Part shown: one piece after another, positions 16,329 through 25,138 of the stretch
Numbering within the stretch: the first letter of the stretch is position 1
How the letters are laid out: each line of letters starts with the position of its first letter
Origin: an uncultured Bacilli bacterium
Lineage (GTDB): Bacteria > Bacillota_I > Bacilli_A > RF39 > UBA660
Direction of reading: 5' to 3'
Assembly: GCA_934098745.1 (NCBI GenBank)
Contig: CAKOPG010000013.1
Location: 1 to 43,734 of the forward strand
DNA length: 43,734 bases
The notes under the pieces: model-generated
Seen by the model: only the letters and a program-made list of their open reading frames with translations
Told to the model about the DNA's origin: nothing
Databases searched by the model: none
Translations under genes and position numbers: made by a program

Positions 16329-17405
16329 ATGAAAAAATTACTCGTATTTGGATATACTATGGATATGGGAGGTGCTGAAAAAGCCCTTCTAGATACCCTA
16401 AATTATTTACATGATGAATGTGAAATAGACTTATACCTTCTAGAAAAGAAAGGCTCATTACTTGCCAGTATCCCTAAAAATGTCGGCGTATATCAGTTAA
16501 AAAATAATCTTTTTACCTATGCTTTATTTAGATATATCCCCTTTATTAGAAAAATAATTATTAACAAAATAGCTAATAAAAAAGATTATGGCTATGTCTT
16601 CGGATATATGGAAGGTAGAGCCGGTACATGGGTAAGCGATATCAAAAAAGATATTAAAAAATATGCTTGGATTCATAACGATGTTACCAAGTTTGATATT
16701 GGTATATCCTCAAAAGAAATCAAAAAATCATATAGTAGCCTTACCAAAGTAATCTGTGTATCCAATGAAGCTCGTGAAAAATTTATAGAAAAATATCATA
16801 TTGATAAAAATAAAGTAATTGTTATCTATAACTTTATTGATGAACTGACAATTAGTAAAAAAGCCTTAGAATTTCCTGTTAAAAATGATGTATTTACCTT
16901 TGTCAACGTGGCTAAAATGCGGGATCAAAAACGCCAAGATCGTCTAGTAAAAGCCGCTCATTACCTAAAACAATCAGGTTATAAATTTCAATTACAACTA
17001 ATTGGGGATGGACCTAACCTAGATATAATAAGAAAGCTGGTTCATGATTATGATGTTGCCGATGTCGTAAAAGTTCTCGGCTTAAAAACCAATCCCTATC
17101 CATATATAAAGAATGCTGATTATTTTGTCTTATCTAGTTATATGGAAGGCTATGGAATAGTCATCAAAGAGGCTCTCTTCTTGCATACCAAAGTAATTAC
17201 TACCGATGTTGTTGGTCCAAGAGAAATCTTACAAGATGGTAAATATGGCTTAATAGTTAAAAATAATGATGAAGATATTATGTATATGATGGAAGATGTT
17301 ATTAAAAACAAAAATAAATATAAATACTTAGATAAACGCTTAGATAATTATAAAGGCGATAATGAAATAATTATGAAAGAAACTAAAAAATTATTAGATA
17401 TGTAG
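16329..17405 (+). CDS. GT4 family glycosyltransferase
   Basis: The 358-residue GT-B protein opens MKKLLVFGYTMDMGGAEKAL, the common GGAE acceptor loop. The C-terminal half has FTFVNVAKMRDQKRQDRLV, LIGDGPNLDIIRKL, YPYIKNADYFVLSSYMEGYG and VIKEAL. It is full length. It sits eight bases before the polymerase fusion, whose C-terminal half belongs to the same GT4 group. Confidence 0.88.
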   Translation: MKKLLVFGYTMDMGGAEKALLDTLNYLHDECEIDLYLLEKKGSLLASIPKNVGVYQLKNNLFTYALFRYIPFIRKIIINKIANKKDYGYVFGYMEGRAGTWVSDIKKDIKKYAWIHNDVTKFDIGISSKEIKKSYSSLTKVICVSNEAREKFIEKYHIDKNKVIVIYNFIDELTISKKALEFPVKNDVFTFVNVAKMRDQKRQDRLVKAAHYLKQSGYKFQLQLIGDGPNLDIIRKLVHDYDVADVVKVLGLKTNPYPYIKNADYFVLSSYMEGYGIVIKEALFLHTKVITTDVVGPREILQDGKYGLIVKNNDEDIMYMMEDVIKNKNKYKYLDKRLDNYKGDNEIIMKETKKLLDM

Positions 17406-17413
17406 GTGATAAC

Positions 17414-19972
17414 ATGCAAAATAAAGAAAACAAAATATTAAAAATACTATTGATATATATTATATTACAACCATTTTTTGACATATTATCTTTTTTATCT
17501 CTTAGAAGTATTATTCCCTTTAATATTTCTACTTATATTAAACCATTATTTATCTTCTCCTTTGGGGCCTATCTCTTATTTAAAAAATGTCCCAATAAAA
17601 GAGAATGGTATCTATATATAACCTTATTTATAATTCTCGCTATAGGGCATACATACTTATTATATAAATTATTAGTAGAAAAAAGTGTTATATTACATGA
17701 ATTTAGATTTCTAATAAATATAGCCTATATGATAGCCTTATTTATTATTACTTCTATAATATGTAAATATTATCCGGATAAAGAAGATTTATTAAGAAAA
17801 TTTAAAAAGACTATTCTTATAACTTTCTGTATCTATTTTAGCTTATTACTATTAGCTGTAATAACTAATACTTCCGCCAAAACCTATGAATATTCTGATG
17901 CTCTTAAACTAGGATATAAAGGTTGGTATGATTCAGGTCAAATATTAGGACATGCCTTTTCTATCGTCTTTCCACTACTGATATATGTAATATTAAGCCC
18001 TAAAAGAAAATGGTATTATCGTATTATTATCATGCTCCTATTTATAGTTGGTGTAAGCTTAATAGGCACTAAAGTACCATATTTTATTAGCTTAATAGTA
18101 TGTATCTTATATCTAATAGTATCTATCTTTGTTAAAATATTTAATAAAGACCATCAAACTAATTACTTTAATTTATTATTAGTATTATTTATCGTTATTG
18201 GTATGAGTCTTACTTATAAATATACCCCTGTTAAATACAATACCGATATCAATAATAGAAATGCCGGTACTTCCATTAATGACTATAATCTAAATAACGA
18301 ATCAGGTATGAGTAGTATCTTAACTAAAGAGCAACTTTTAAAAGAATATCCCGGTAAAGACATCAAAGAATTACTTAAATACCAAAATTGGAGCCGATTA
18401 TCTAGTGAACATTTAGAAACTTTATTTGAACAAGGAAAATTACATCCTTCCAACATGCGTTTTAAACAAATAAACTATGCCAACGAAAAATTCCTGTTAT
18501 CAGACTTTAAATACAAAATATTTGGTCTAGGTTTCCTAAATCAAGATACCTCTCTAGCCCTAGAAAGTGATTTCTTTATGTCATTATATTCCTTTGGAAC
18601 TCTCGGATTTATCTTATTTCTAATAATTCCGCTTAAAGAATTCTTAAAATCTACTTGGTTTATCTTAAAACATATTAAAATAATCGATTTAGAAACATAT
18701 ATGATCTATATGGGATTAGGCGTATTCTTCTGTATCAGTATCTATGCGGGCTATACCTTCATCTATACTAACTTCAGTATATTTTTAGTAGTCTTATTAG
18801 CAATGTTAAATATTAAAAGACATCTCTTGAAAAGAAGTACCTTATCTAATAAAAAAGTAAGTTTTCTCTTACTTCATCTAGGTTATGGTGGTATCGAAAC
18901 CGCTACCGTTAATACTGCCAATATGTTATGTGATAAATATCTTGTGGAATTAATTAGCTTTTATAACCTAGATAAAAACCAAGTAAATCGAATTAATAAA
19001 AAAATTCATATTAAATATTTATATCCTCATGGTCCTAATAAAGAAGAATTACTAAACAGCCTTAAAAATAAACAACTATTTAAAGTTTTAAAAGAAGTTT
19101 TTATTGCCCTAGATATAATTATTAAGAAAAAATTATTACTAATTAAAGAAATAAGAAATAGTCAAAGTATGTATTTAATATCCACAAGATGGGAATTTAG
19201 TACACTTCTAAGTAGATTTGGTAGTGAAGTATCTGTAAAAATAGCTCAAGAACATCATTATCATAATAACAACAAAAAATATATCAACATTATTAAATAT
19301 AAATATAACAATATTGATTATTTATTTGCCTTAACTAAAACTCTTGAAAAAGATTATCAAGAATTCTTAAAAAATAATAAACATACCAAAGTAGTTCTAA
19401 TGCCTAATATGTTAGATTACCTTCCTAATAAAAAAAGCACCTTAGAAAATAAAGAATTAATTACCATGAGTAGATTAGACTATGGCAAAAAAATCGATGA
19501 TTTATTAAGAATATTTGCTTCAAGTGATCATGAAGGCTGGCATTTATCAATATTAGGTGATGGCGAAGAGTACGACAACCTAAATAACCTCATCAAAGAA
19601 CTAAAATTAGAGAAGAAAGTAACTTTAGTAGGATATGTCCCTAAGGAAAAAATTCCCCCTTATTTATCTAACGCCAGTATCTTCCTAATGACATCTCTTA
19701 CCGAAGGCTTACCAATGGTATTACTTGAAGCTATGAGCTATGGAATACCATGTATTGCTTACGAAACCGCCAGTGGCGTTAATGATATTATTGAAGATAG
19801 TAAAAACGGTTATGTTATCAAAAACAGATGTGCCAAAGAGTATGTTGAAGCCTTAAACAAATTGATGCATAATGAAAAATTAAGAAAAAATATGGGTAAA
19901 AATACCCGTGATACCGTTAATAATTTTACAAGTACAAAAATCTTAAAAAAATGGTATACTATACTAAAGTAA
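17414..19972 (+). CDS. Fusion of Wzy/O-antigen-ligase-like polymerase with GT4 glycosyltransferase
   Basis: The protein has 852 residues, about twice the usual length of either part. Residues 1-470 carry about ten or more hydrophobic segments and a large hydrophilic loop (about 270-385), the layout of Wzy/WaaL-type polymerases, including GWYDSGQILGHAFSIVFPLL. From about 480 a complete GT-B enzyme follows: VSFLLLHLGYGGIETATVN, IAQEHHYHNN, LITMSRLDYGKKIDDLL, LSILGDGEEYDNL, LTEGLPMVLLEAMSYG. No stop or frameshift separates them. A single chain could couple sugar addition to polymerisation. In most loci these are separate genes. Confidence 0.82.
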   Translation: MQNKENKILKILLIYIILQPFFDILSFLSLRSIIPFNISTYIKPLFIFSFGAYLLFKKCPNKREWYLYITLFIILAIGHTYLLYKLLVEKSVILHEFRFLINIAYMIALFIITSIICKYYPDKEDLLRKFKKTILITFCIYFSLLLLAVITNTSAKTYEYSDALKLGYKGWYDSGQILGHAFSIVFPLLIYVILSPKRKWYYRIIIMLLFIVGVSLIGTKVPYFISLIVCILYLIVSIFVKIFNKDHQTNYFNLLLVLFIVIGMSLTYKYTPVKYNTDINNRNAGTSINDYNLNNESGMSSILTKEQLLKEYPGKDIKELLKYQNWSRLSSEHLETLFEQGKLHPSNMRFKQINYANEKFLLSDFKYKIFGLGFLNQDTSLALESDFFMSLYSFGTLGFILFLIIPLKEFLKSTWFILKHIKIIDLETYMIYMGLGVFFCISIYAGYTFIYTNFSIFLVVLLAMLNIKRHLLKRSTLSNKKVSFLLLHLGYGGIETATVNTANMLCDKYLVELISFYNLDKNQVNRINKKIHIKYLYPHGPNKEELLNSLKNKQLFKVLKEVFIALDIIIKKKLLLIKEIRNSQSMYLISTRWEFSTLLSRFGSEVSVKIAQEHHYHNNNKKYINIIKYKYNNIDYLFALTKTLEKDYQEFLKNNKHTKVVLMPNMLDYLPNKKSTLENKELITMSRLDYGKKIDDLLRIFASSDHEGWHLSILGDGEEYDNLNNLIKELKLEKKVTLVGYVPKEKIPPYLSNASIFLMTSLTEGLPMVLLEAMSYGIPCIAYETASGVNDIIEDSKNGYVIKNRCAKEYVEALNKLMHNEKLRKNMGKNTRDTVNNFTSTKILKKWYTILK

Positions 19973-19982
19973 AGGAGTAAGT

Positions 19983-21269
19983 ATGAGAAATACTAAAAAG
20001 AAAAAAGAAAATAACAAAATAACTATAATAATAATTATCTTATTATTAATTATTGGTAGTGGGTATTATATAACAACCAAAAGTAATCAAGCAAAAGACA
20101 AATTAAATGAAAATAAATTAACTGAAATAAAAAAACATTATGGTAGTTATGTTAAAACTACCAAAGAAACTAATATCTTAGATAAAGAAAATAATACAAT
20201 CGGTAAAATTAATGCCGACGTAGAATTATCTTTAGAAGATATCGAAATAAATAAAGATACCAAATATTTTAAAATAAAAGATTTAATCGATGGCTATATT
20301 GCTTATCAAGATGTTTCTGTTATTGATAGTATAAACTTAAGTGACAGATATAAAAAATATATTCCCTTTAATAAGAATATTAAAACTAATGATACAGTAA
20401 CATTTTATGATGAAAATGATAACTATCTATATAAATTAAATAATAGTTATGATTTAGTTGTATATATCAAAGATGACAATAAATATGGTGTAGAGTTTAA
20501 TAATAAATTATTATATGTTCATAAAGAAGATGTTGCTAGTGAATATGATAATCATAATACTGATTTAGGTAATGCTACCGGAGTAGGGGTTCTTAATTAC
20601 CATTTCTTCTACGACCAAGATAACAAAGAAGATAGTGATACCTGTAGAGAAGTTATCTGCCATTCTAAAAAACAGTTTAAAGAACAACTAGATACTTTTA
20701 AAGAATTAGATTTATTTACCGTCACGATGAAAGAACTAGAACTATATATGGATGGTAAACTTAAATTACCAAAAAGCGTCCTAATTACTATTGATGATGG
20801 TGGAAGAACCAATATTGCCGTAGATATGCTAACCGAATATAAAATGAATGCCACCATCTTCCTAATAACCTCTTGGTTTGATCCTAAAACCTATTATAAA
20901 ACCGATTATATTGAACTTCACTCGCATACTAACAACATGCATGATGGCGGTAAATGTCCTGGAGGCCAAGGTGCCGCTATCAAGTGCCTTCCCGAAGAGC
21001 AAATCCTCGCTGACTTAAAAGCTAGCCGTGAAGCCCTAGGAGGTTCAACTGCCTTTTGTTATCCATTCTATGAATACAATGACTATTCCACAAAACTAGT
21101 CAGTAAAGCTGGCTTTACCATGGCCTTTATTGGTGAAATACCTACTTCATATGGATATAAATTAGCTGAAGTAAATGGTGATAAACTAAAAATTCCTCGC
21201 TTTGTCATCATGACGCATACCACAATAAAAGATTTAAAAGAATACTTTAATGAAATTAAAATTAAATAG
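19983..21269 (+). CDS. Membrane-anchored polysaccharide deacetylase (CE4; PgaB/IcaB-like active site)
   Basis: The 428-residue protein has a basic start, one transmembrane helix (about 12-30), an SH3-like or beta region (about 45-185), then a NodB-type CE4 domain. Its metal/catalytic motif is TIDDGG (about 269-274, usually TFDDG) and the second is SHTNNMH (about 315-321), where H-T-x-x-x-H has the spacing of IcaB/PgaB deacetylases and not the H-S/T-x-x-H of peptidoglycan enzymes. FCYPFYEYNDYSTKL fits motif 3. It probably removes acetyl groups from the exported glycan outside the membrane. Within the locus, AAGGAG precedes the start. Confidence 0.85.
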   Translation: MRNTKKKKENNKITIIIIILLLIIGSGYYITTKSNQAKDKLNENKLTEIKKHYGSYVKTTKETNILDKENNTIGKINADVELSLEDIEINKDTKYFKIKDLIDGYIAYQDVSVIDSINLSDRYKKYIPFNKNIKTNDTVTFYDENDNYLYKLNNSYDLVVYIKDDNKYGVEFNNKLLYVHKEDVASEYDNHNTDLGNATGVGVLNYHFFYDQDNKEDSDTCREVICHSKKQFKEQLDTFKELDLFTVTMKELELYMDGKLKLPKSVLITIDDGGRTNIAVDMLTEYKMNATIFLITSWFDPKTYYKTDYIELHSHTNNMHDGGKCPGGQGAAIKCLPEEQILADLKASREALGGSTAFCYPFYEYNDYSTKLVSKAGFTMAFIGEIPTSYGYKLAEVNGDKLKIPRFVIMTHTTIKDLKEYFNEIKIK

Positions 21270-21279
21270 GGAGGTACCA

Positions 21280-21756
21280 ATGAAAAAAAAGAAGGTTCTA
21301 TTTATTGCCTCTACTGGGGGACATCTAAACGAATTAATGCAACTTAATAAAATGTTTGAAAAGTATGACTACTATATCATTACTGAAAAAACTAAGTCTA
21401 ATATATCTCTAACTAAGAAATATCCTAAAAAAATTAGTTTCTTAGTATATGGGACTAAAGATAAAAAACTTGCATATCTCCCTAAATTTATCTATAATTG
21501 CTTTAAATCATTATTCTTATATCTCAAAGTTAGACCTAAATATATTGTCACCACCGGTACTCATACCGCAGTACCTATATGTTATATTGGTTCATTTTTT
21601 GGTAGTAAAATAATATATATAGAAACATTTGCCAATAGTACTACTAAAACTATGGCCGGTACTATGATATATCCGATTGCCGATCTCTTCATTGTTCAGT
21701 GGGAAAGCATGTTAAAACTATATCCTAAAGCCGTTTACGGAGGTTGGATTTACTAA
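21280..21756 (+). CDS. pssD: PssD/Alg14-like glycosyltransferase subunit
   Basis: The 158-residue product starts at the ATG at 21280 after GGGAGG. It shows IASTGGHLNELMQLN, KYIVTTGTHTAVPICYIG and KIIYIETFANSTTKTMAGTM, the pattern of the Alg14-like membrane-recruiting subunit (PssD, Cps14F). Such proteins work with an Alg13-like catalytic subunit, here the gene at 23.2 kb, to transfer a sugar onto lipid-linked acceptors. The stop overlaps the next start (TAATG). Confidence 0.85.
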   Translation: MKKKKVLFIASTGGHLNELMQLNKMFEKYDYYIITEKTKSNISLTKKYPKKISFLVYGTKDKKLAYLPKFIYNCFKSLFLYLKVRPKYIVTTGTHTAVPICYIGSFFGSKIIYIETFANSTTKTMAGTMIYPIADLFIVQWESMLKLYPKAVYGGWIY

Positions 21757-23249
21757 TGAAGAAGATAAAAACATTTCTAAAAGATAACAAATACTTAATA
21801 ATTATAAGTATTATCTTTCTATTTATCTTCTTCCTAACTCCTATTAACGGTGATGATTGGGGAAACTATTTAGTTGGTAAAAAAGGAATTTCTGCTGATA
21901 TAAATCATGCTATCCAAATGTATTATTCATGGGAAGGAAGATTTATAAGCAGAATATTAATTAGCTTTCTAACATATCATAAGTGGTTATGGAATATAAC
22001 AAACACCCTTATCTTAGTTCTGTTTATTAACTGTTGTTATAAATTTATTAAAAATAAAACAAATAGGATCTATTATCTAATACCTATGTTTTTATTACTA
22101 AGTGTCGATAATATCTTCTATACTCAATGTTATCTATGGGTAGCGGGAAATATTACCTACATATTCCCCAGTGTCTTATCAATACTTACATTTTACTACC
22201 TATATAAATCAGTTGATAAAAAACTAACTCTTCCCCTTGGTATTTTACTAATAATTATAAGTATTATTATCCCCATGTTCGTAGAAAATATAGGTTGTGC
22301 TTACGTTGCTGGTATCTTTTTAATGCTTTGTTTTTATTACCTAGAAAACAAAAAAATTAAAATACCTTTAGTTTTAATGCTTCTATCTTCTTCCATAAGC
22401 TTATTAATCATGCTAAAAAGCCCCGGCTCAGAAATAAGAAGTGAAGAAACAATTTGGTTTTCCCAAATGAGTATTTTTAGTAAAGTATTCTATAATCTTC
22501 CATCATTTATAGAATATACCTTTAATAAAAATGCTATCATTACCCTAAGCATATTAATTCTTATTGATAAAATGCTAATATCTAAATTTAAAAATCTCCC
22601 TTATAAAATACCCTTAATTGTCTTATTCGATATAATTCCTATAATAACTATTTTAAATAATATAATAAATATCTTACCATTAAATATATCTTTAAAATTA
22701 CCAAATCTAACTAATTGGTACTATATATTTTATTATCTTATCTTTACTATAGCTTGGTTTTATACCATAATATATTTTATTGAAGATAAAAAGGAAAGAA
22801 ACTTTCTAATTATTTTATTATTAGTAGCCTTCATCTCTTCCTTTGTAATGACCCTTACACCCGTATGGGGAAGTAGAGTAATAGCTCTTTATATCTTGAT
22901 AAATATTTTAATAATTACCACTATCAGTAGTAACATTCTTACCTTTAATAAACCATTAAATAAAATCTTTTTAATAATAGTTATTATTACCATTTTAACT
23001 TCAATACTATATGGCATAATAAATAAAATCTTTGATATAAGAAGAAAAAATACTATTGATAATCAGATAGATAATGCTATAATATATATTCCTGCTAATT
23101 ATCTAAATACCTTATGGAATTATAATCCCTGTGATGATTATCACATTCAAACATTTAAAGAATACTATGATATTTCTAATAAAGAAATAAAAATTCAAAA
23201 TATTAATTTTTCTGAATATATAAATTATTTAATAAGAGGTGAGCAGTAA
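21756..23249 (+). CDS. Polytopic membrane protein (DUF6056-like)
   Basis: The 497-residue protein has about a dozen hydrophobic segments. The first outside loop has PINGDDWGNYL followed by YYSWEGRFISR, a signature of DUF6056/GT-C-like membrane proteins in polysaccharide loci. I choose the ATG at 21756 (TAATG overlap, GGAGG 12 bases upstream); a TTG at 21744 touches the ribosome site. Its stop overlaps the pssE start (TAATG again). It may be a GT-C transferase or modify the glycan; function is inferred. It sits between the two subunits of the PssD/PssE pair. Confidence 0.7.
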   Translation: MKKIKTFLKDNKYLIIISIIFLFIFFLTPINGDDWGNYLVGKKGISADINHAIQMYYSWEGRFISRILISFLTYHKWLWNITNTLILVLFINCCYKFIKNKTNRIYYLIPMFLLLSVDNIFYTQCYLWVAGNITYIFPSVLSILTFYYLYKSVDKKLTLPLGILLIIISIIIPMFVENIGCAYVAGIFLMLCFYYLENKKIKIPLVLMLLSSSISLLIMLKSPGSEIRSEETIWFSQMSIFSKVFYNLPSFIEYTFNKNAIITLSILILIDKMLISKFKNLPYKIPLIVLFDIIPIITILNNIINILPLNISLKLPNLTNWYYIFYYLIFTIAWFYTIIYFIEDKKERNFLIILLLVAFISSFVMTLTPVWGSRVIALYILINILIITTISSNILTFNKPLNKIFLIIVIITILTSILYGIINKIFDIRRKNTIDNQIDNAIIYIPANYLNTLWNYNPCDDYHIQTFKEYYDISNKEIKIQNINFSEYINYLIRGEQ

Positions 23250-23728
23250 TGATTTTAGTAACCTTAGGAACTCAAGATAAAAGTTTTAAAAGACTTTTAG
23301 ATGCTATTCAAAAACAAATTGACCTAGGTAATATTCAAGATAAAGTTATAGTTCAAGCTGGAACTACCAAATACAAAAGCCAAGATATGGAAATATTAGA
23401 TCTCATTCCCTATGAAGATTTTGATAAATACATTAAAGAGTGCGATTTATTAATCACTCATGGTGGTGTTGGCTCTATTATTACCGGTCTTAAAAACAAA
23501 AAAAAGGTTATTGCTGCTGCCCGTCTTGCTAAATATAAAGAGCACACCAACGATCACCAACTTCAAATAATTGATAATTTATCTCGTGAAGGTTATATCT
23601 TGGCTCTTAACGATTTTGATAAATTAGCTGAGGTCATTGAAGAAAGTAAAAACTTTACCCCTAAACAATATAAAAGTAATACCTCAAATATGATAAAATT
23701 AATTAGTAATTATATTGATAATAATTAA
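23249..23728 (+). CDS. pssE: PssE/Alg13-like glycosyltransferase subunit
   Basis: The 159-residue protein has MILVTLGTQDKSFKRLLDAI, VIVQAGTTKY, CDLLITHGGVGSIITGLKNK and HTNDHQLQIIDNL. These match the C-terminal, donor-binding half of GT28/MurG that forms Alg13-like subunits. It should pair with the PssD-like protein encoded 1.5 kb upstream. It is the last gene of the polysaccharide locus on this strand. Confidence 0.87.
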   Translation: MILVTLGTQDKSFKRLLDAIQKQIDLGNIQDKVIVQAGTTKYKSQDMEILDLIPYEDFDKYIKECDLLITHGGVGSIITGLKNKKKVIAAARLAKYKEHTNDHQLQIIDNLSREGYILALNDFDKLAEVIEESKNFTPKQYKSNTSNMIKLISNYIDNN

Positions 23729-23743
23729 AAATAATGTTATACT
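23715..23743 (+). promoter_or_regulatory. Possible promoter of the PspC-domain gene
   Basis: TTGATA, a 17-base spacer ending TGT, TATACT. The start would fall near 23750, right at the GGTGAT ribosome site, so the leader would be nearly absent. The -35 lies within the end of pssE. Confidence 0.5.
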
Positions 23744-23758
23744 TTAATTGGTGATAAT

Positions 23759-23965
23759 ATGGCTAATAAAAAAAAGAAACGATTGTATAGAATTGAAGAA
23801 GGTTCTAAAATATTTGGTGTATGTGGTGGCATAGCCGAATATTTTGACGTTGACCCCACAATTATTAGGGTCATCTGGATAATTTTAGCTTTTACATACG
23901 GAACAGGAGTGTTAGCTTATTTTATCTGTGCTCTATGTATGCCTAAAAAATCAGAAATAAATTAG
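23759..23965 (+). CDS. PspC-domain membrane protein
   Basis: The 68-residue protein is a single PspC domain (PF04024): KRLYRIEEGSKIFGVCGGIA, EYFDVDPTIIRVIW, then a hydrophobic helix (IILAFTYGTGVLAYFICALCM). Stand-alone PspC proteins are common in Firmicutes and are linked to membrane stress. A terminator follows its stop. Confidence 0.88.
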   Translation: MANKKKKRLYRIEEGSKIFGVCGGIAEYFDVDPTIIRVIWIILAFTYGTGVLAYFICALCMPKKSEIN

Positions 23966-23994
23966 AGATTATCTAATATTGATAATTTCTTTTT
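23964..23994 (+). terminator. Rho-independent terminator after the PspC gene
   Basis: AGAGATTATC pairs with GATAATTTCT (one G-U pair) across a seven-base loop, followed by TTTT. It begins inside the stop codon and closes the polysaccharide-PspC region. Confidence 0.8.
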
Positions 23995-24229
23995 AATGTA
24001 TAAGAAAAGAACGAGAGTTTCTTTAGAAAAAAATAAAATAATTGCCACTAATTATGGCATAAAATTAACTAAATTTATCTTTTGTTCCATATAAACATAA
24101 ATGTCTAAAAATAAATTCTAAATAAAATTTATATCTTGTCCATAATTTACAAAATAGAAGAGGAATAATAATAAAATCGTAAAAAGTACTAGGCAAATAT
24201 GATAAAATGATGTATAATTATTACATCAG

Positions 24230-24315
24230 GCCAGCCTGGCGGAATGGTAGACGCGATAGACTCAAAATCTATTATCAGTGATGGTGTGAGGGTTCAAGTC
24301 CCTTGGCTGGTACCA
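24230..24315 (+). tRNA. tRNA-Leu (anticodon CAA)
   Basis: The 86-base gene has a seven-base acceptor stem (GCCAGCC / GGCTGGT, first pair G-U), a D arm with GGAATGGTAGACGCG, an anticodon stem ATAGA / TCTAT around loop CTCAAAA, so the anticodon is CAA (reads UUG), a long variable arm, a T arm with GGTTCAAGTCC, and an encoded CCA. The long variable arm fits class II leucine tRNA. An extended -10 (TGTATAAT, 24211-24218) lies just upstream. Confidence 0.93.
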
Positions 24316-24326
24316 TAAGTATATTA

Positions 24327-24349
24327 ATTCTCTATAAAGGGGATTTTTT
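24327..24349 (+). terminator. Weak terminator after tRNA-Leu
   Basis: ATTCTC can pair with GGGGAT (two G-U pairs) around TATAAA, followed by TTTTT. Confidence 0.5.
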
Positions 24350-24522
24350 CTTTGAAATTTAAAGATGTAAATTTTTAAGAAATAACTATATACTTATTAA
24401 GTAATAAAAAAAGTAATATCATTTCTAAACGATAACAAGTATATAAAGTCAACATTGTATATTTTAGTTATAAATTTATTTAAGATTTATCATTTATTAT
24501 TTGTTCTAAATAGGAGGTAATT

Positions 24523-25083
24523 ATGAACTTATATGAAGAAATAAAAAATTATATCCCGTGCAATATACAAGAAGAAAATGATCAAAGACTCATTTTAAAA
24601 TATTTTCAAGTCTTCCCTAATTTACTATCAAGAGATAATCAGCTTTGCCATTTAACCGCATCCTCTTGGGTAGTTAATAAAGAAAGAACAAAAGTATTAA
24701 TGGTTTACCATAATATTTATAACTCTTGGTCATGGACTGGTGGACATGCTGATGGCAATAGTGACCTTTTAGAAGTAGCTAAAGAAGAAGTATTAGAAGA
24801 AACTGGCGTTAAAGAATTAAAATTACTTAGTGATGGCATTTATAGTATGGAAATATTACCTGTTAATGCTCATATGAAAAATGACAAGTTTGTTCCCTCA
24901 CACCTACATCTAAACTGTACCTACTTGTTTGAAGCCTCTGAAGAAGAAGAACTAAAAATAAAAAAAGATGAAAATAGTGCTGTTTCGTGGATCGATATCA
25001 AAAAAGTTAATGATGTTGTTACTGAGGATGCGATGAAAGTAACATATGATAAATTAAATCAAAAATTAGAAAAATATATCTAG
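24523..25083 (+). CDS. NUDIX hydrolase
   Basis: The 186-residue protein has a Nudix box variant at about 73-96: GGHADGNSDLLEVAKEEV then LEETGV, with the metal-binding EExxEE-type core intact. Flanking HLTASSWVVNKERTKVLMVYH and VSWIDI are typical. These enzymes cleave nucleoside diphosphate derivatives; the substrate is not evident. AGGAGG precedes the ATG. It stands alone between the tRNA and an unknown gene. Confidence 0.9.
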   Translation: MNLYEEIKNYIPCNIQEENDQRLILKYFQVFPNLLSRDNQLCHLTASSWVVNKERTKVLMVYHNIYNSWSWTGGHADGNSDLLEVAKEEVLEETGVKELKLLSDGIYSMEILPVNAHMKNDKFVPSHLHLNCTYLFEASEEEELKIKKDENSAVSWIDIKKVNDVVTEDAMKVTYDKLNQKLEKYI

Positions 25084-25086
25084 CAC

Positions 25087-25115
25087 TTGTCAAATATAAT
25101 TAAATGGTTTATAAT
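25087..25115 (+). promoter_or_regulatory. Promoter of the 406-residue unknown gene
   Basis: TTGTCA, 17 bases, TATAAT, ending 23 bases before the ATG. It lies just after the NUDIX stop, so the two genes are probably separate units. Confidence 0.65.
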
Positions 25116-25138
25116 ATCTGACCTAAGGGGATGATAAA

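Noticed and set aside
23995..24229. Gene or second tRNA between PspC and tRNA-Leu
   Set aside because: No ORF with a ribosome site and no other cloverleaf could be found; only AT-rich spacer and the tRNA promoter.
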